From Thiomonas sp. (GTDB taxonomy: Bacteria > Pseudomonadota > Gammaproteobacteria > Burkholderiales > Burkholderiaceae_C), in contig JAQTVS010000040.1 of assembly GCA_028706735.1 (NCBI GenBank), positions 1 to 13,546 of the forward strand: DNA of 13,546 nucleotides, given 5' to 3'. Position 1 is the first letter of the stretch. The number at the start of each line of letters is the position of its first letter. The position numbers and the translations under genes are program-made. Positions 7,935-13,546 of the stretch are shown in pieces. The notes below the pieces were generated by a model. It made no database searches. It was not told the DNA's origin and saw only the letters and a list, made by a program, of their open reading frames with translations.

Positions 7935-8753
7935 TCAATATTCCAGCCGATCCGGGCGGATTTGCTGCAGGATTGTGGTGGCGATTTCCTCGATGGATTT
8001 ATGCGTGGAAGACAGCCAGCGGATGCTTTCCCGGCGCATCAGCTTCTCCGCCTCACTCACCTCGTAGCGGCAGTTGTCCAGCGATGCATAGCGGCTGTTG
8101 GGGCGGCGCTCCGTGCGAATTTCGCTCAGGCGCTCGGGGGTGATCGACAGCCCGAACAGCTTGTGACGCAGGCCGTTCAGCCCATCAGGCAGGCGCATGC
8201 GCTCGAAATCGTCCGGGATGAGCGGGTAGTTCGCCGCGCGCACGCCATGCTGCATGGCCAGATACAGCGACGTGGGCGTCTTGCCGCAGCGCGACACCCC
8301 GACCAGAATGACCTCGGCCTCGGCCAGATTGCGGGTGGACTGGCCGTCGTCATGCATCAGCGAAAAATTGATGGCGTCGATGCGGTTGTGATACTGCGGG
8401 CTGTACGCCGCGTCGGAGAAGCGGCCGATGCGGTGATTGGATTTGGCGCCAAAAGCGACTTCAAGCGGTTGCACGAAGCTGTTGAACATGTCGAGCACCA
8501 GAGCGCGGGCGCCTTGAATGATGTCGAGCACGTCCGGATGCACCAGGGTGACGAACACAATGGGCGGTTTGCCCTCGGCGCGCTCCACCTCATTGATGCG
8601 CTCCACCGCATGCACGGCTTTCTCGACGCTATCGACGAACGGCAGGCGAATGCGGTGCGGTTGCACGTCGAATTGCGCCAGGACGGAATTGCCGAATGTT
8701 TCCGCCGCGATTCCGGTGCCGTCTGAGACGAAAAATACCGATCGGTTGGGCAT
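7935..8753 (-). CDS. ppsR: PEP synthase regulatory protein (bifunctional kinase/phosphorylase)
   Basis: PpsR (DUF299 family) switches off PEP synthase by ADP-dependent phosphorylation of a threonine on the His-phosphorylated enzyme, and switches it on again by phosphate-dependent removal. The 272-residue product starts with VFFVSDGTGIAAETFG (6-21), the family signature. The P-loop GVSRCGKTPTSLYLA begins at residue 152, with Cys156 where many homologues have Ser. Further signatures are ANYPLIPDDFERMRLP and WLSSTHKSIEEIATTIL at the C-terminus. It is divergent from its target ppsA across 139 bp and precedes the DegV-like gene. The CAT at 8751-8753 gives the conserved start; no clear Shine-Dalgarno precedes it. 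The homologue PDRP1 acts on pyruvate, phosphate dikinase, but the neighbouring ppsA argues for PpsR. Confidence 0.95.
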   Translation of the reverse strand: MPNRSVFFVSDGTGIAAETFGNSVLAQFDVQPHRIRLPFVDSVEKAVHAVERINEVERAEGKPPIVFVTLVHPDVLDIIQGARALVLDMFNSFVQPLEVAFGAKSNHRIGRFSDAAYSPQYHNRIDAINFSLMHDDGQSTRNLAEAEVILVGVSRCGKTPTSLYLAMQHGVRAANYPLIPDDFERMRLPDGLNGLRHKLFGLSITPERLSEIRTERRPNSRYASLDNCRYEVSEAEKLMRRESIRWLSSTHKSIEEIATTILQQIRPDRLEY

Positions 8754-8892
8754 ATGTCAGGGTTCAAAACCTAGAATGGACTTCATTGTCCGTGTGCTGC
8801 GCGAAGATGACGACACCAACGCGAATAAGACATGTCATTTTCGCCACATCCAGCACGGCGCCAGATTTTTTATTCTATGAAGGACTCTCATC
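8754..8892. promoter_or_regulatory. Divergent ppsR/ppsA intergenic control region
   Basis: This 139-bp gap must hold promoters for both directions. It is richer in A/T than its neighbours near 8866-8878. I could not find a convincing -35/-10 pair on either strand: TATTCT at 8871-8876 is the best -10-like word but is too close to the ppsA ribosome site (AAGGA, 8880-8884) to be trusted. The clearest structure is the palindrome at 8821-8844. No sequence resembling the enterobacterial Cra operator was seen. Confidence 0.5.
8821..8844. promoter_or_regulatory. 24-bp near-perfect palindrome, candidate operator
   Basis: The centre is the perfect 8-bp palindrome GACATGTC (8829-8836). The outer arms GCGAA (8821-8825) and TTCGC (8840-8844) are exact complements; only two of twelve base pairs fail (8826/8839 and 8828/8837). 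It lies about 50 bp before ppsA and 67 bp before ppsR, a position suited to a dimeric regulator acting on both. The regulator is unknown. Confidence 0.45.
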
Positions 8893-11280
8893 ATGACCCA
8901 ACAACACCCGGCCCATAGCGGCAAAGAGCTGATTTTGCGACTGGAAGATGTGCGCATGAGCGACATCGATCAAGTGGGCGGCAAGAACGCGTCGCTCGGC
9001 GAAATGATCAGCCAGCTTTCCAGCAGCGGCGTGCGCGTTCCAGGCGGATTTGCCACCACGGCGCATGCATTCCGCGAATTCCTGCGTGTCGGCGGCCTGG
9101 ATCAGCGCATTCATTCGACGCTCGAGGCGCTGGACGCCGACGATGTGCGCGCACTGGAACGCACCGGCGCGCAAATCCGCCAGTGGGTGCTCAACACGCC
9201 GCTGCCCGCCGATCTGGAGCAGGCCGTGCGCCAGGCCTACACCGACCTCACCACGGGGCAGCCCGACACCTCGTTTGCCGTGCGCTCATCCGCGACAGCG
9301 GAAGACCTGCCCGATGCGTCCTTTGCCGGCCAGCAGGAAAGCTACCTGAATGTCAGCGGCATTGACGCAGTGCTCGACAAAATCAAGCACGTCTTCGCGT
9401 CGCTCTACAACGATCGCGCCATTTCCTACCGCGTGCACAAGGGCTTCATTCATAGCGATATTGCCCTGTCCGCCGGGGTGCAGCGTATGGTGCGCAGCGA
9501 CAAGGCGGTGTCCGGTGTGATGTTTACGCTCGACACCGAGTCCGGTTTTCCCGATGTGGTGTTTATCACCGCGTCCTACGGCCTGGGCGAAACGGTGGTG
9601 CAGGGGGCGGTGAACCCGGACGAGTTTTACGTCTTCAAGCCCACGTTGAAAGCGGGCAAGGAGGCGGTGATTCGTCGCAATCTGGGCTCCAAACTCATCC
9701 GCATGGAGTTCGCCCCCGCAGGCTCGCCGCACCTGGTCCAAACCGTGGATACGCCCTCGGAATTGCGCAACCGCTATTGCCTGACGGACGACGAGGCGCA
9801 GGAATTGGCGCGTTTTGCCCTGACCATCGAGGCGCATTACCAGCGCCCGATGGACATCGAGTGGGGCAAGGATGGCATGGACGGCCATCTCTACATCCTG
9901 CAGGCAAGGCCGGAGACGGTGAAATCGCGCAGCCACGGGCACACCGAACAGCGCTACACGCTCAAGGGCAAGAGTGCGGTGCTGGTGACGGGCCGCGCCA
10001 TCGGCCAGAAAATCGGCGCCGGGCCGGTGCGCGTGGTGCATTCCATCGCCGACATGGATCAGGTGCAGGCAGGAGATGTGCTGGTCACCGACATGACGGA
10101 TCCCAACTGGGAGCCGGTGATGAAGAAGGCGGCAGCCATTGTCACCAACCGTGGCGGGCGCACGTGTCATGCCGCGATCATTGCGCGCGAACTGGGCATT
10201 CCCGCCGTGGTTGGCTGCGGCCATGCCACAGACGTTCTCAAGGACGACATGCTGGTGACCGTGTCGTGCGCCCAAGGGGACACCGGCCAGATTTACGACG
10301 GTTTGCTGGAAACCGAAATCAAAGAAGTGGAGCGCGGCGCCATGCCTGACGTGCCGACAAAAATCATGATGAACGTGGGCAATCCCACTCTGGCCTTCGA
10401 TTTTTCGCAGGTGCCCAACCAGGGCGTCGGGCTGGCGCGGCTGGAGTTCATCATCAACAACAATATCGGCGTGCATCCGCGCGCGGTGCTCGAATACCCG
10501 AGCATTGATGCCGATCTGAAAAAGGCGGTGGAGAGCGTGGCGCGCGGCCACGTCAGTCCGCGCGCGTTTTATGTGGACAAACTCGCAGAAGGCATTGCCA
10601 CCATCGCCGCGGCGTTCTATCCCAAGCCGGTCATCGTGCGCTTGTCCGACTTCAAGTCCAACGAGTACAAAAAACTCATCGGCGGTTCCCGCTACGAGCC
10701 CGATGAAGAAAATCCCATGCTCGGATTCCGCGGGGCTTCGCGCTATGTCTCGCCCGATTTCGCGCAAAGCTTCGAGATGGAGTGCGTCGCGCTCAAGCGC
10801 GTGCGTGAGCAGATGGGACTGGACAACGTCGAAATCATGGTGCCCTTTGTGCGCACGCTCGGTGAGGCCAAAGGGGTCATCGAGCTGCTGATGCGGCATG
10901 GCCTCAAGCGCGGGGAGAATGGCCTGCGTGTGATCATGATGTGCGAAGTGCCTTCCAATGCCGTGCTCGCCAAGGATTTCCTGCAGTATTTCGACGGCTT
11001 CTCCATTGGCTCCAACGACCTGACGCAGCTCACGCTGGGGCTGGACCGCGACTCCGGGCTGGTGGCGCAGGCCTTCGACGAGCGCGATCCGGCAGTGAAG
11101 GTGCTGCTGGCGCAGGCGATTGCAGCCTGCCGCGCCGAAGGGAAATACGTCGGGATTTGCGGACAGGGGCCGTCCGACCATCCCGATCTGGCGCAGTGGC
11201 TGATGGAGCAGGGCATTTCCTCCATTTCCCTCAATCCTGACACGGTGATTGCCACCTGGCAGCAACTCGCCAAAAAGTAA
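8893..11280 (+). CDS. ppsA: Phosphoenolpyruvate synthase
   Basis: PEP synthase converts pyruvate, ATP and water to PEP, AMP and phosphate, allowing gluconeogenesis from three-carbon acids. The 795-residue product (E. coli 792) has the N-terminal ATP-binding domain with [11 protein letters not shown] (28-38) and [20 protein letters not shown]. The swivelling phospho-His domain carries [15 protein letters not shown] with catalytic His426 (E. coli His421) and Thr424, the predicted PpsR target. The C-terminal PEP/pyruvate barrel ends with [12 protein letters not shown] (Cys756, E. coli Cys751) and SLNPDTV. AAGGA at 8880-8884, eight bases before ATG 8893, supports the start. It is divergent from ppsR and probably a single-gene unit, since a new promoter follows before rpsF. 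No obvious terminator follows, except possibly the small inverted repeat at 11290-11312. Confidence 0.97.
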   Translation: MTQQHPAHSGKELILRLEDVRMSDIDQVGGKNASLGEMISQLSSSGVRVPGGFATTAHAFREFLRVGGLDQRIHSTLEALDADDVRALERTGAQIRQWVLNTPLPADLEQAVRQAYTDLTTGQPDTSFAVRSSATAEDLPDASFAGQQESYLNVSGIDAVLDKIKHVFASLYNDRAISYRVHKGFIHSDIALSAGVQRMVRSDKAVSGVMFTLDTESGFPDVVFITASYGLGETVVQGAVNPDEFYVFKPTLKAGKEAVIRRNLGSKLIRMEFAPAGSPHLVQTVDTPSELRNRYCLTDDEAQELARFALTIEAHYQRPMDIEWGKDGMDGHLYILQARPETVKSRSHGHTEQRYTLKGKSAVLVTGRAIGQKIGAGPVRVVHSIADMDQVQAGDVLVTDMTDPNWEPVMKKAAAIVTNRGGRTCHAAIIARELGIPAVVGCGHATDVLKDDMLVTVSCAQGDTGQIYDGLLETEIKEVERGAMPDVPTKIMMNVGNPTLAFDFSQVPNQGVGLARLEFIINNNIGVHPRAVLEYPSIDADLKKAVESVARGHVSPRAFYVDKLAEGIATIAAAFYPKPVIVRLSDFKSNEYKKLIGGSRYEPDEENPMLGFRGASRYVSPDFAQSFEMECVALKRVREQMGLDNVEIMVPFVRTLGEAKGVIELLMRHGLKRGENGLRVIMMCEVPSNAVLAKDFLQYFDGFSIGSNDLTQLTLGLDRDSGLVAQAFDERDPAVKVLLAQAIAACRAEGKYVGICGQGPSDHPDLAQWLMEQGISSISLNPDTVIATWQQLAKK

Positions 11281-11289
11281 GCCATCCCG

Positions 11290-11312
11290 CCCAGCCTGTA
11301 TATAATGCTGGG
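11290..11312 (+). promoter_or_regulatory. -10 box inside an inverted repeat, probable rpsF operon promoter
   Basis: TATAAT at 11301-11306 is a perfect sigma-70 -10 word. No good -35 is present: TAAGCC at the 17-base spacing matches the consensus in only two positions. CCCAGC (11290-11295) and GCTGGG (11307-11312) are exact inverted repeats that place the -10 in an 11-base loop. TTCCTT follows, so the repeat could instead be a weak ppsA terminator. Transcription would start near 11313-11315, giving a leader of about 130 bases. Confidence 0.55.
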
Positions 11313-11370
11313 TTCCTTGCCGCACCGATCAAGTTGCCAGAATTGACGCTCTGGTTGCCCCGGGCGGCTT

Positions 11371-11379
11371 TTATCCACA
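11371..11379 (+). promoter_or_regulatory. Perfect DnaA box
   Basis: TTATCCACA is identical to the strongest consensus DnaA-binding site. It lies in the ppsA-rpsF gap, downstream of the probable -10 and 63 bases before rpsF. The operon it precedes encodes PriB and, past the terminator and repeat, DnaB, so DnaA control of replication genes is plausible. A single box can occur by chance; it is not evidence of an origin. Confidence 0.5.
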
Positions 11380-11383
11380 AGGA

Positions 11384-11423
11384 CAGCGCACCGATTTGCT
11401 GAAAAGCAGGGGCTGGCGCGCTG
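11384..11423 (+). promoter_or_regulatory. rpsF leader hairpin, candidate S6:S18 operator
   Basis: CAGCGC (11384-11389) pairs with GCGCTG (11418-11423). Inside it, TGCT (11397-11400) and AGCA (11405-11408) close a GAAA tetraloop, leaving an asymmetric internal loop that contains ACCG on the 5' side. The rpsF ribosome site GAAGGAG (11431-11437) follows directly. In several bacteria the S6:S18 complex represses rpsF by binding a leader stem with a CCG-containing loop. The resemblance here is structural only; another pairing, 84-87 with 112-115, is possible. Confidence 0.35.
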
Positions 11424-11442
11424 CCGTATTGAAGGAGTTTGC

Positions 11443-11805
11443 ATGCGTCACTATGAAATTGTGTTGATTTTTCACCCGGATCAGAGCGAGCAAGTGCCCT
11501 CGATGATCGAGCGCTACAAAGCGACGGTCACCGCCAAGGCAGGCCAGCTGCACCGGGTTGAAGACTGGGGCCGCCGCCAACTGGCCTATCCCATCCAGAA
11601 ACTGGCCAAGGCACACTACGCCTGCATGAACATCGAGTGCGACCTGGACACCCTGCGCGAACTCGAACACAGCTTCAAGTTCAACGACGCCGTGCTGCGC
11701 AGCCTGGTGATCAAGACGGACAAGGCAGAAACCGCGCCGTCCATCATGATGAAGCATGTCGAGCGCGAAGAGGCCCGCAAGGCGCAACAGGAGCAACCGG
11801 CCTGA
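11443..11805 (+). CDS. rpsF: 30S ribosomal protein bS6
   Basis: bS6 binds 16S rRNA in the platform of the small subunit as a heterodimer with bS18. The 120-residue product begins [18 protein letters not shown] and contains the family stretch [22 protein letters not shown], then the strand with [12 protein letters not shown]. The last 25 residues are a charged Lys/Glu/Gln tail, variable between species. GAAGGAG ends five bases before the ATG. It opens the S6-PriB-S18-L9 unit. The stop (11803-11805) overlaps the proposed CTG start of priB. Confidence 0.97.
   Translation: MRHYEIVLIFHPDQSEQVPSMIERYKATVTAKAGQLHRVEDWGRRQLAYPIQKLAKAHYACMNIECDLDTLRELEHSFKFNDAVLRSLVIKTDKAETAPSIMMKHVEREEARKAQQEQPA
11789..11793 (+). 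promoter_or_regulatory. Ribosome binding site supporting the CTG start of priB
   Basis: AGGAG inside the last codons of rpsF ends eight bases before CTG 11802. This is an ideal Shine-Dalgarno spacing, and no ATG, GTG or TTG lies near it in the priB frame. Confidence 0.7.
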
Positions 11806-12095
11806 TCAATCGGCTCGATCTCCAGGGCATTCTGGCCGAACGCAGTGAACTGCGTTACACCCCGGCCGGCATCGAAGCGCTGGATTTCGTGTTGCAGCAT
11901 CAATCCACCCAATCCGAGGCCGGTGTGCCTTGTGAAGTGCAGCTGGAAATCGGCTGTGTCGGTTTCGGATTGATCGCACGCGAACTTCAGCGTTTGAGCC
12001 CAGGAGCAGCCCTGCGCGTCTCCGGTTTTTTGCGTGCAACACGTCGCGGCTCGCGCCAGATGAAGCTGCACGTCACACAATACATTGAGGTTTAA
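11802..12095 (+). CDS. priB: Primosomal replication protein N (PriB)
   Basis: PriB is a dimeric OB-fold single-strand-DNA-binding protein that stabilises PriA at stalled forks so that the helicase DnaB can be reloaded. The proposed 97-residue product (E. coli 104) reads [20 protein letters not shown] at its start. It has the RYTPAG signature at 18-23, the QSEAG loop at 37-41 and the closing strands [10 protein letters not shown] and LHVTQYIEV. The start is unusual: CTG 11802 forms a CTGA overlap with the rpsF stop and has AGGAG eight bases upstream. The nearest standard in-frame start upstream, GTG 11637, would add 55 residues read from the wrong frame of rpsF. Position between rpsF and rpsR is the classic one for priB. 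Confidence 0.9.
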   Translation: MINRLDLQGILAERSELRYTPAGIEALDFVLQHQSTQSEAGVPCEVQLEIGCVGFGLIARELQRLSPGAALRVSGFLRATRRGSRQMKLHVTQYIEV

Positions 12096-12097
12096 CC

Positions 12098-12388
12098 ATG
12101 GCACCACCACGCAAGTTTGACAAAAAGAACGATCCCAAGCGCGCTCGCCGCAACCAGCAATCCTCGCTGTTCAAGCGCAAGCGCTTCTGCCGCTTCACCG
12201 TCGCCAAGGTCGAGCAGATCGACTACAAGGACGTTGATGTGCTCAAGGATCTGATCGCTGAAAACGCACGCATCATTCCCTCCCGCCTGACCGGCACCAG
12301 CGCGCACTACCAGCGTCAGCTCAACACGGCCATCAAGCGCGCGCGCTTTCTGGCGCTGTTGCCCTACACCGACCTGCACAAGGGCTAA
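12098..12388 (+). CDS. rpsR: 30S ribosomal protein bS18
   Basis: bS18 pairs with bS6 on the platform of the 30S subunit. The 96-residue product has a basic N-terminal extension, then the core [20 protein letters not shown], the [18 protein letters not shown] block that contacts 16S rRNA, and [14 protein letters not shown] at the end. TTGAGG at 12085-12090, in the last priB codons, is a fair ribosome site for ATG 12098. Only two bases separate it from priB. The single Cys (in FCRF) is present, as in non-zinc-binding bS18 proteins. Confidence 0.97.
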   Translation: MAPPRKFDKKNDPKRARRNQQSSLFKRKRFCRFTVAKVEQIDYKDVDVLKDLIAENARIIPSRLTGTSAHYQRQLNTAIKRARFLALLPYTDLHKG

Positions 12389-12403
12389 ACCAGGGACGAC
12401 ATC

Positions 12404-12856
12404 ATGCAAATCATTCTTCTCGAAAAAGTATTGAACGTCGGCAACCTGGGCGACGTGGTCAAGGTCAAGGACGGCTATGCCCGCAATTTCCTGATTCCGA
12501 AAAAAATGGCCAAACGCGCGACTGCAGTGGCCATGGCGGAATTCGAGTCGCGCCGCGCCGAGATGGAAAAGCACGCCGCCGACAAACTGGCGCTGGCGCA
12601 AGCCGCTGGCGAAAAGCTGGGCGGCCTGGTGGTCACCTTGGTGCAAAAGGCCGGGGTGGATGGCCGTCTGTTCGGCTCCGTGACCCACGGAGATGTGGCA
12701 GAAGCGCTGACCAAGCAGGGCTTTGAGGTGAACAAGGCGCAGGTGCGTTTCCCCGCAGGCCATGTGAAGACGACCGGGGAGCACGCGGTGTCGATTACCC
12801 TGCACACCGATGTCGTCTCCGACATCACTCTGCTAGTCAAAGCCGAAGCGATGTAA
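12404..12856 (+). CDS. rplI: 50S ribosomal protein bL9
   Basis: bL9 binds 23S rRNA near the base of the L1 stalk and helps keep reading frame. The 150-residue product has the normal length. The N-terminal domain has [19 protein letters not shown] and [14 protein letters not shown] long, highly charged connecting helix (about 42-75) leads to the C-terminal domain with [21 protein letters not shown] at 12392-12396, seven bases before ATG 12404, is a good ribosome site. It is the last gene before a terminator, so the S6-PriB-S18-L9 transcript probably ends here. Confidence 0.97.
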   Translation: MQIILLEKVLNVGNLGDVVKVKDGYARNFLIPKKMAKRATAVAMAEFESRRAEMEKHAADKLALAQAAGEKLGGLVVTLVQKAGVDGRLFGSVTHGDVAEALTKQGFEVNKAQVRFPAGHVKTTGEHAVSITLHTDVVSDITLLVKAEAM

Positions 12857-12882
12857 TTTTTTCGGTTTCGCACTGCTGCAGA

Positions 12883-12904
12883 AAGGGCCGCTTTTGCGGC
12901 CCTT
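12883..12904 (+). terminator. Intrinsic terminator after rplI
   Basis: AAGGGCCGC (12883-12891), a TTTT loop and GCGGCCCTT (12896-12904) form a perfect 9-bp GC-rich stem, 26 bases after the rplI stop. The following GTTGT is only moderately T-rich, so some read-through to dnaB is possible. Confidence 0.8.
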
Positions 12905-12922
12905 GTTGTCTGCGAAGCCCTT

Positions 12923-13146
12923 GGCTGGGAGCCTGTCGGGCTTTGGAATCGTCGGCTGCAAATGGGTCGCAGCAGTCCATTTTTGGCGACGCCGAAACAT
13001 CGCAAGCTCGTTTTCACCGTCTTTTTGACCCATAGCCCCGCTATGGGTCTGCAAATCCGGCAAAAACTGTCCTCGCTGGGCCCCATTTTGGCTACGCCGC
13101 TCTCCGAGAACGCTTTCGACGACCAAAGCCCGAGAGGCTCCTAGCC
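12923..13146. repeat. 224-bp inverted-repeat element (MITE-like or structured repeat)
   Basis: The gap between rplI and dnaB (12857-13201) holds an element bounded by inverted arms at 12923-12954 and 13117-13146. The matching blocks, read inward from the left, are GGCT, GGAGCCT, TCGGGCTTTGG and TCGTCG: 28 matched pairs, two mismatches and a two-base bulge. The interior has a perfect 10-bp hairpin (13027-13049) and two near-identical direct copies of CCATTTTTGGCGACGCCG (12977-12994; 13083-13099 with one base missing and one changed). Short reading frames cross it on both strands but none resembles a known family. Matched arms and lack of a gene fit a non-autonomous mobile element or dispersed repeat; no clear target-site duplication is visible. 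Confidence 0.65.
13027..13049. repeat. Perfect 10-bp hairpin at the core of the element
   Basis: GACCCATAGC (13027-13036), loop CCC, and GCTATGGGTC (13040-13049) pair without mismatch. ATGGGTC also occurs at 12962-12968, so the left arm could pair with that copy instead. There is no T-run on the right; a T-run lies on the left (13022-13026), so on the minus strand it reads as a hairpin followed by AAAAA, not as a terminator. Confidence 0.75.
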
Positions 13147-13201
13147 TTGCGGCACAATGCCATTTGTTTTTTCCGCACCACACTTCTCGATTGTGTCCGC
13201 C

Positions 13202-13546
13202 ATGCAAGACCAAGCCATCGACGCCATCCGCACACCACCGCACTCCATCGAGGCGGAGCAGTCGGTGCTCGGCGGTTTGCTGCTCGACAACCAGGCCTTC
13301 GACAAAGTCGCCGATCTGTTGGTGGCGGCGCAGTTCTATCGCTATGAGCACCGCGCCATCTTTCAGGCCATTGCCGATCTAGTCAACCTGAGCAAACCGG
13401 CAGATGTGATCACCGTGCTTGAAGCGCTGCAATCCATCGGCAAGCACGAGGAGTGCGGCGGCCTGCCTTATCTGAATTCGCTCGCGCAGAGCGTGCCGAG
13501 TGCGGCCAATATCCGGCGCTACGCCGAAATCGTGCGCGAGCGCTCG
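13202..13546 (+). CDS. dnaB: Replicative DNA helicase DnaB, 5' part
   Basis: DnaB is the hexameric helicase that unwinds DNA ahead of the replication fork. The frame from ATG 13202 stays open to the right edge, giving 115 of the usual ~460 residues. PHSIEAEQSVLGGLLLDN near the start is the family signature, followed by FYRYEHRAIFQAI, ADVITVLEAL and GGLPYLNSLAQSVPSAANI, all of the N-terminal domain that binds primase and forms the collar. The Walker motifs lie beyond the window. In-frame GTG 13193 is another possible start; neither has a visible Shine-Dalgarno. It follows rplI as in many proteobacteria, but the terminator and the repeat element between them suggest its own promoter. CACAAT at 13153-13158 is the only weak -10-like word I see. 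Confidence 0.95.
   Translation, partial: MQDQAIDAIRTPPHSIEAEQSVLGGLLLDNQAFDKVADLLVAAQFYRYEHRAIFQAIADLVNLSKPADVITVLEALQSIGKHEECGGLPYLNSLAQSVPSAANIRRYAEIVRERS

Noticed and set aside
10572..10580. TGTGGACAA, one base from a DnaA box on the minus strand
   Set aside because: It lies within ppsA coding sequence, has G at a position needing A/T, and stands alone. CTGTCCACA at 6120-6128 was rejected for similar reasons with two mismatches.
9286..11325. Long 679-codon open frame on the minus strand across ppsA
   Set aside because: It is a high-GC antisense shadow, rich in His, Arg and Gly with no recognisable family, while the plus strand encodes full-length PpsA with all catalytic motifs.
11637..11801. 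GTG 11637 as the start of priB
   Set aside because: It would add 55 residues translated from an alternative frame of rpsF with no PriB similarity; the family start is right after CTG 11802, which has a good ribosome site.
12962..13144. 60-codon plus-strand open frame within the inverted-repeat element
   Set aside because: It lies almost wholly inside the repeat, has no ribosome site or known domain, and its start is part of the repeated ATGGGTC motif. Likely a spurious small ORF carried by the element.
1..13546. CRISPR arrays, tRNA or rRNA genes, complete insertion sequences, phage genes
   Set aside because: I saw no regularly spaced repeats, no tRNA cloverleaf or rRNA sequence, and no transposase, integrase or phage-like gene. 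Apart from the inverted-repeat element, the window is conserved core chromosome.

Overview
The window is a compact, GC-rich stretch of betaproteobacterial core chromosome. Gene order, protein sequence style and dense ATGA-type overlaps point to Burkholderiales. A Thiomonas-like or comamonad-like genome is a guess, not something the window proves. Both outermost genes are cut by the window edges: bamA on the left and dnaB on the right.

Block 1 (1-6854, + strand) is the outer-membrane and lipid A assembly operon: bamA (3' part), skp, lpxD, fabZ, lpxA, lpxB, rnhB and a TrmH/SpoU-family RNA methyltransferase. Genes are 0-15 bases apart or overlap by 4 bases, so they are probably one transcript. 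FabZ supplies the fatty-acid pathway while LpxA, LpxD and LpxB use hydroxyacyl-ACP to build lipid A. Skp and BamA carry and insert outer-membrane proteins.

Block 2 (6864-8753, - strand) holds a divergent DegV-family protein and ppsR, the bifunctional regulator of PEP synthase. It runs head-on into block 1; the two terminal stop codons lie in opposite arms of one small palindrome. Block 3 (8893-11280, + strand) is ppsA, divergent from ppsR. The 139-bp intergenic gap contains a 24-bp near-perfect palindrome that looks like an operator. PpsA carries the expected target threonine two residues before its catalytic histidine, so PpsR and PpsA should form a working pair.

Block 4 (11443-right edge, + strand) is rpsF-priB-rpsR-rplI followed by dnaB, coupling small-subunit proteins S6 and S18, large-subunit protein L9, a primosome protein and the replicative helicase. 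Its 162-bp leader has a consensus TATAAT framed by an inverted repeat, a perfect DnaA box (TTATCCACA), and a hairpin that may be an S6:S18 operator. priB appears to start at CTG. A good intrinsic terminator follows rplI. It is followed by a 224-bp non-coding element with ~30-bp inverted terminal arms and a central perfect hairpin, which looks like a dispersed repeat or MITE inserted before dnaB.

I see no wholly new multi-gene system here. The best leads are the inverted-repeat element, the DnaA box in the rpsF-priB leader, the CTG start of priB, the ppsR/ppsA palindrome, the divergent DegV protein beside ppsR, and the isoleucine at the LpxA acyl-length position.
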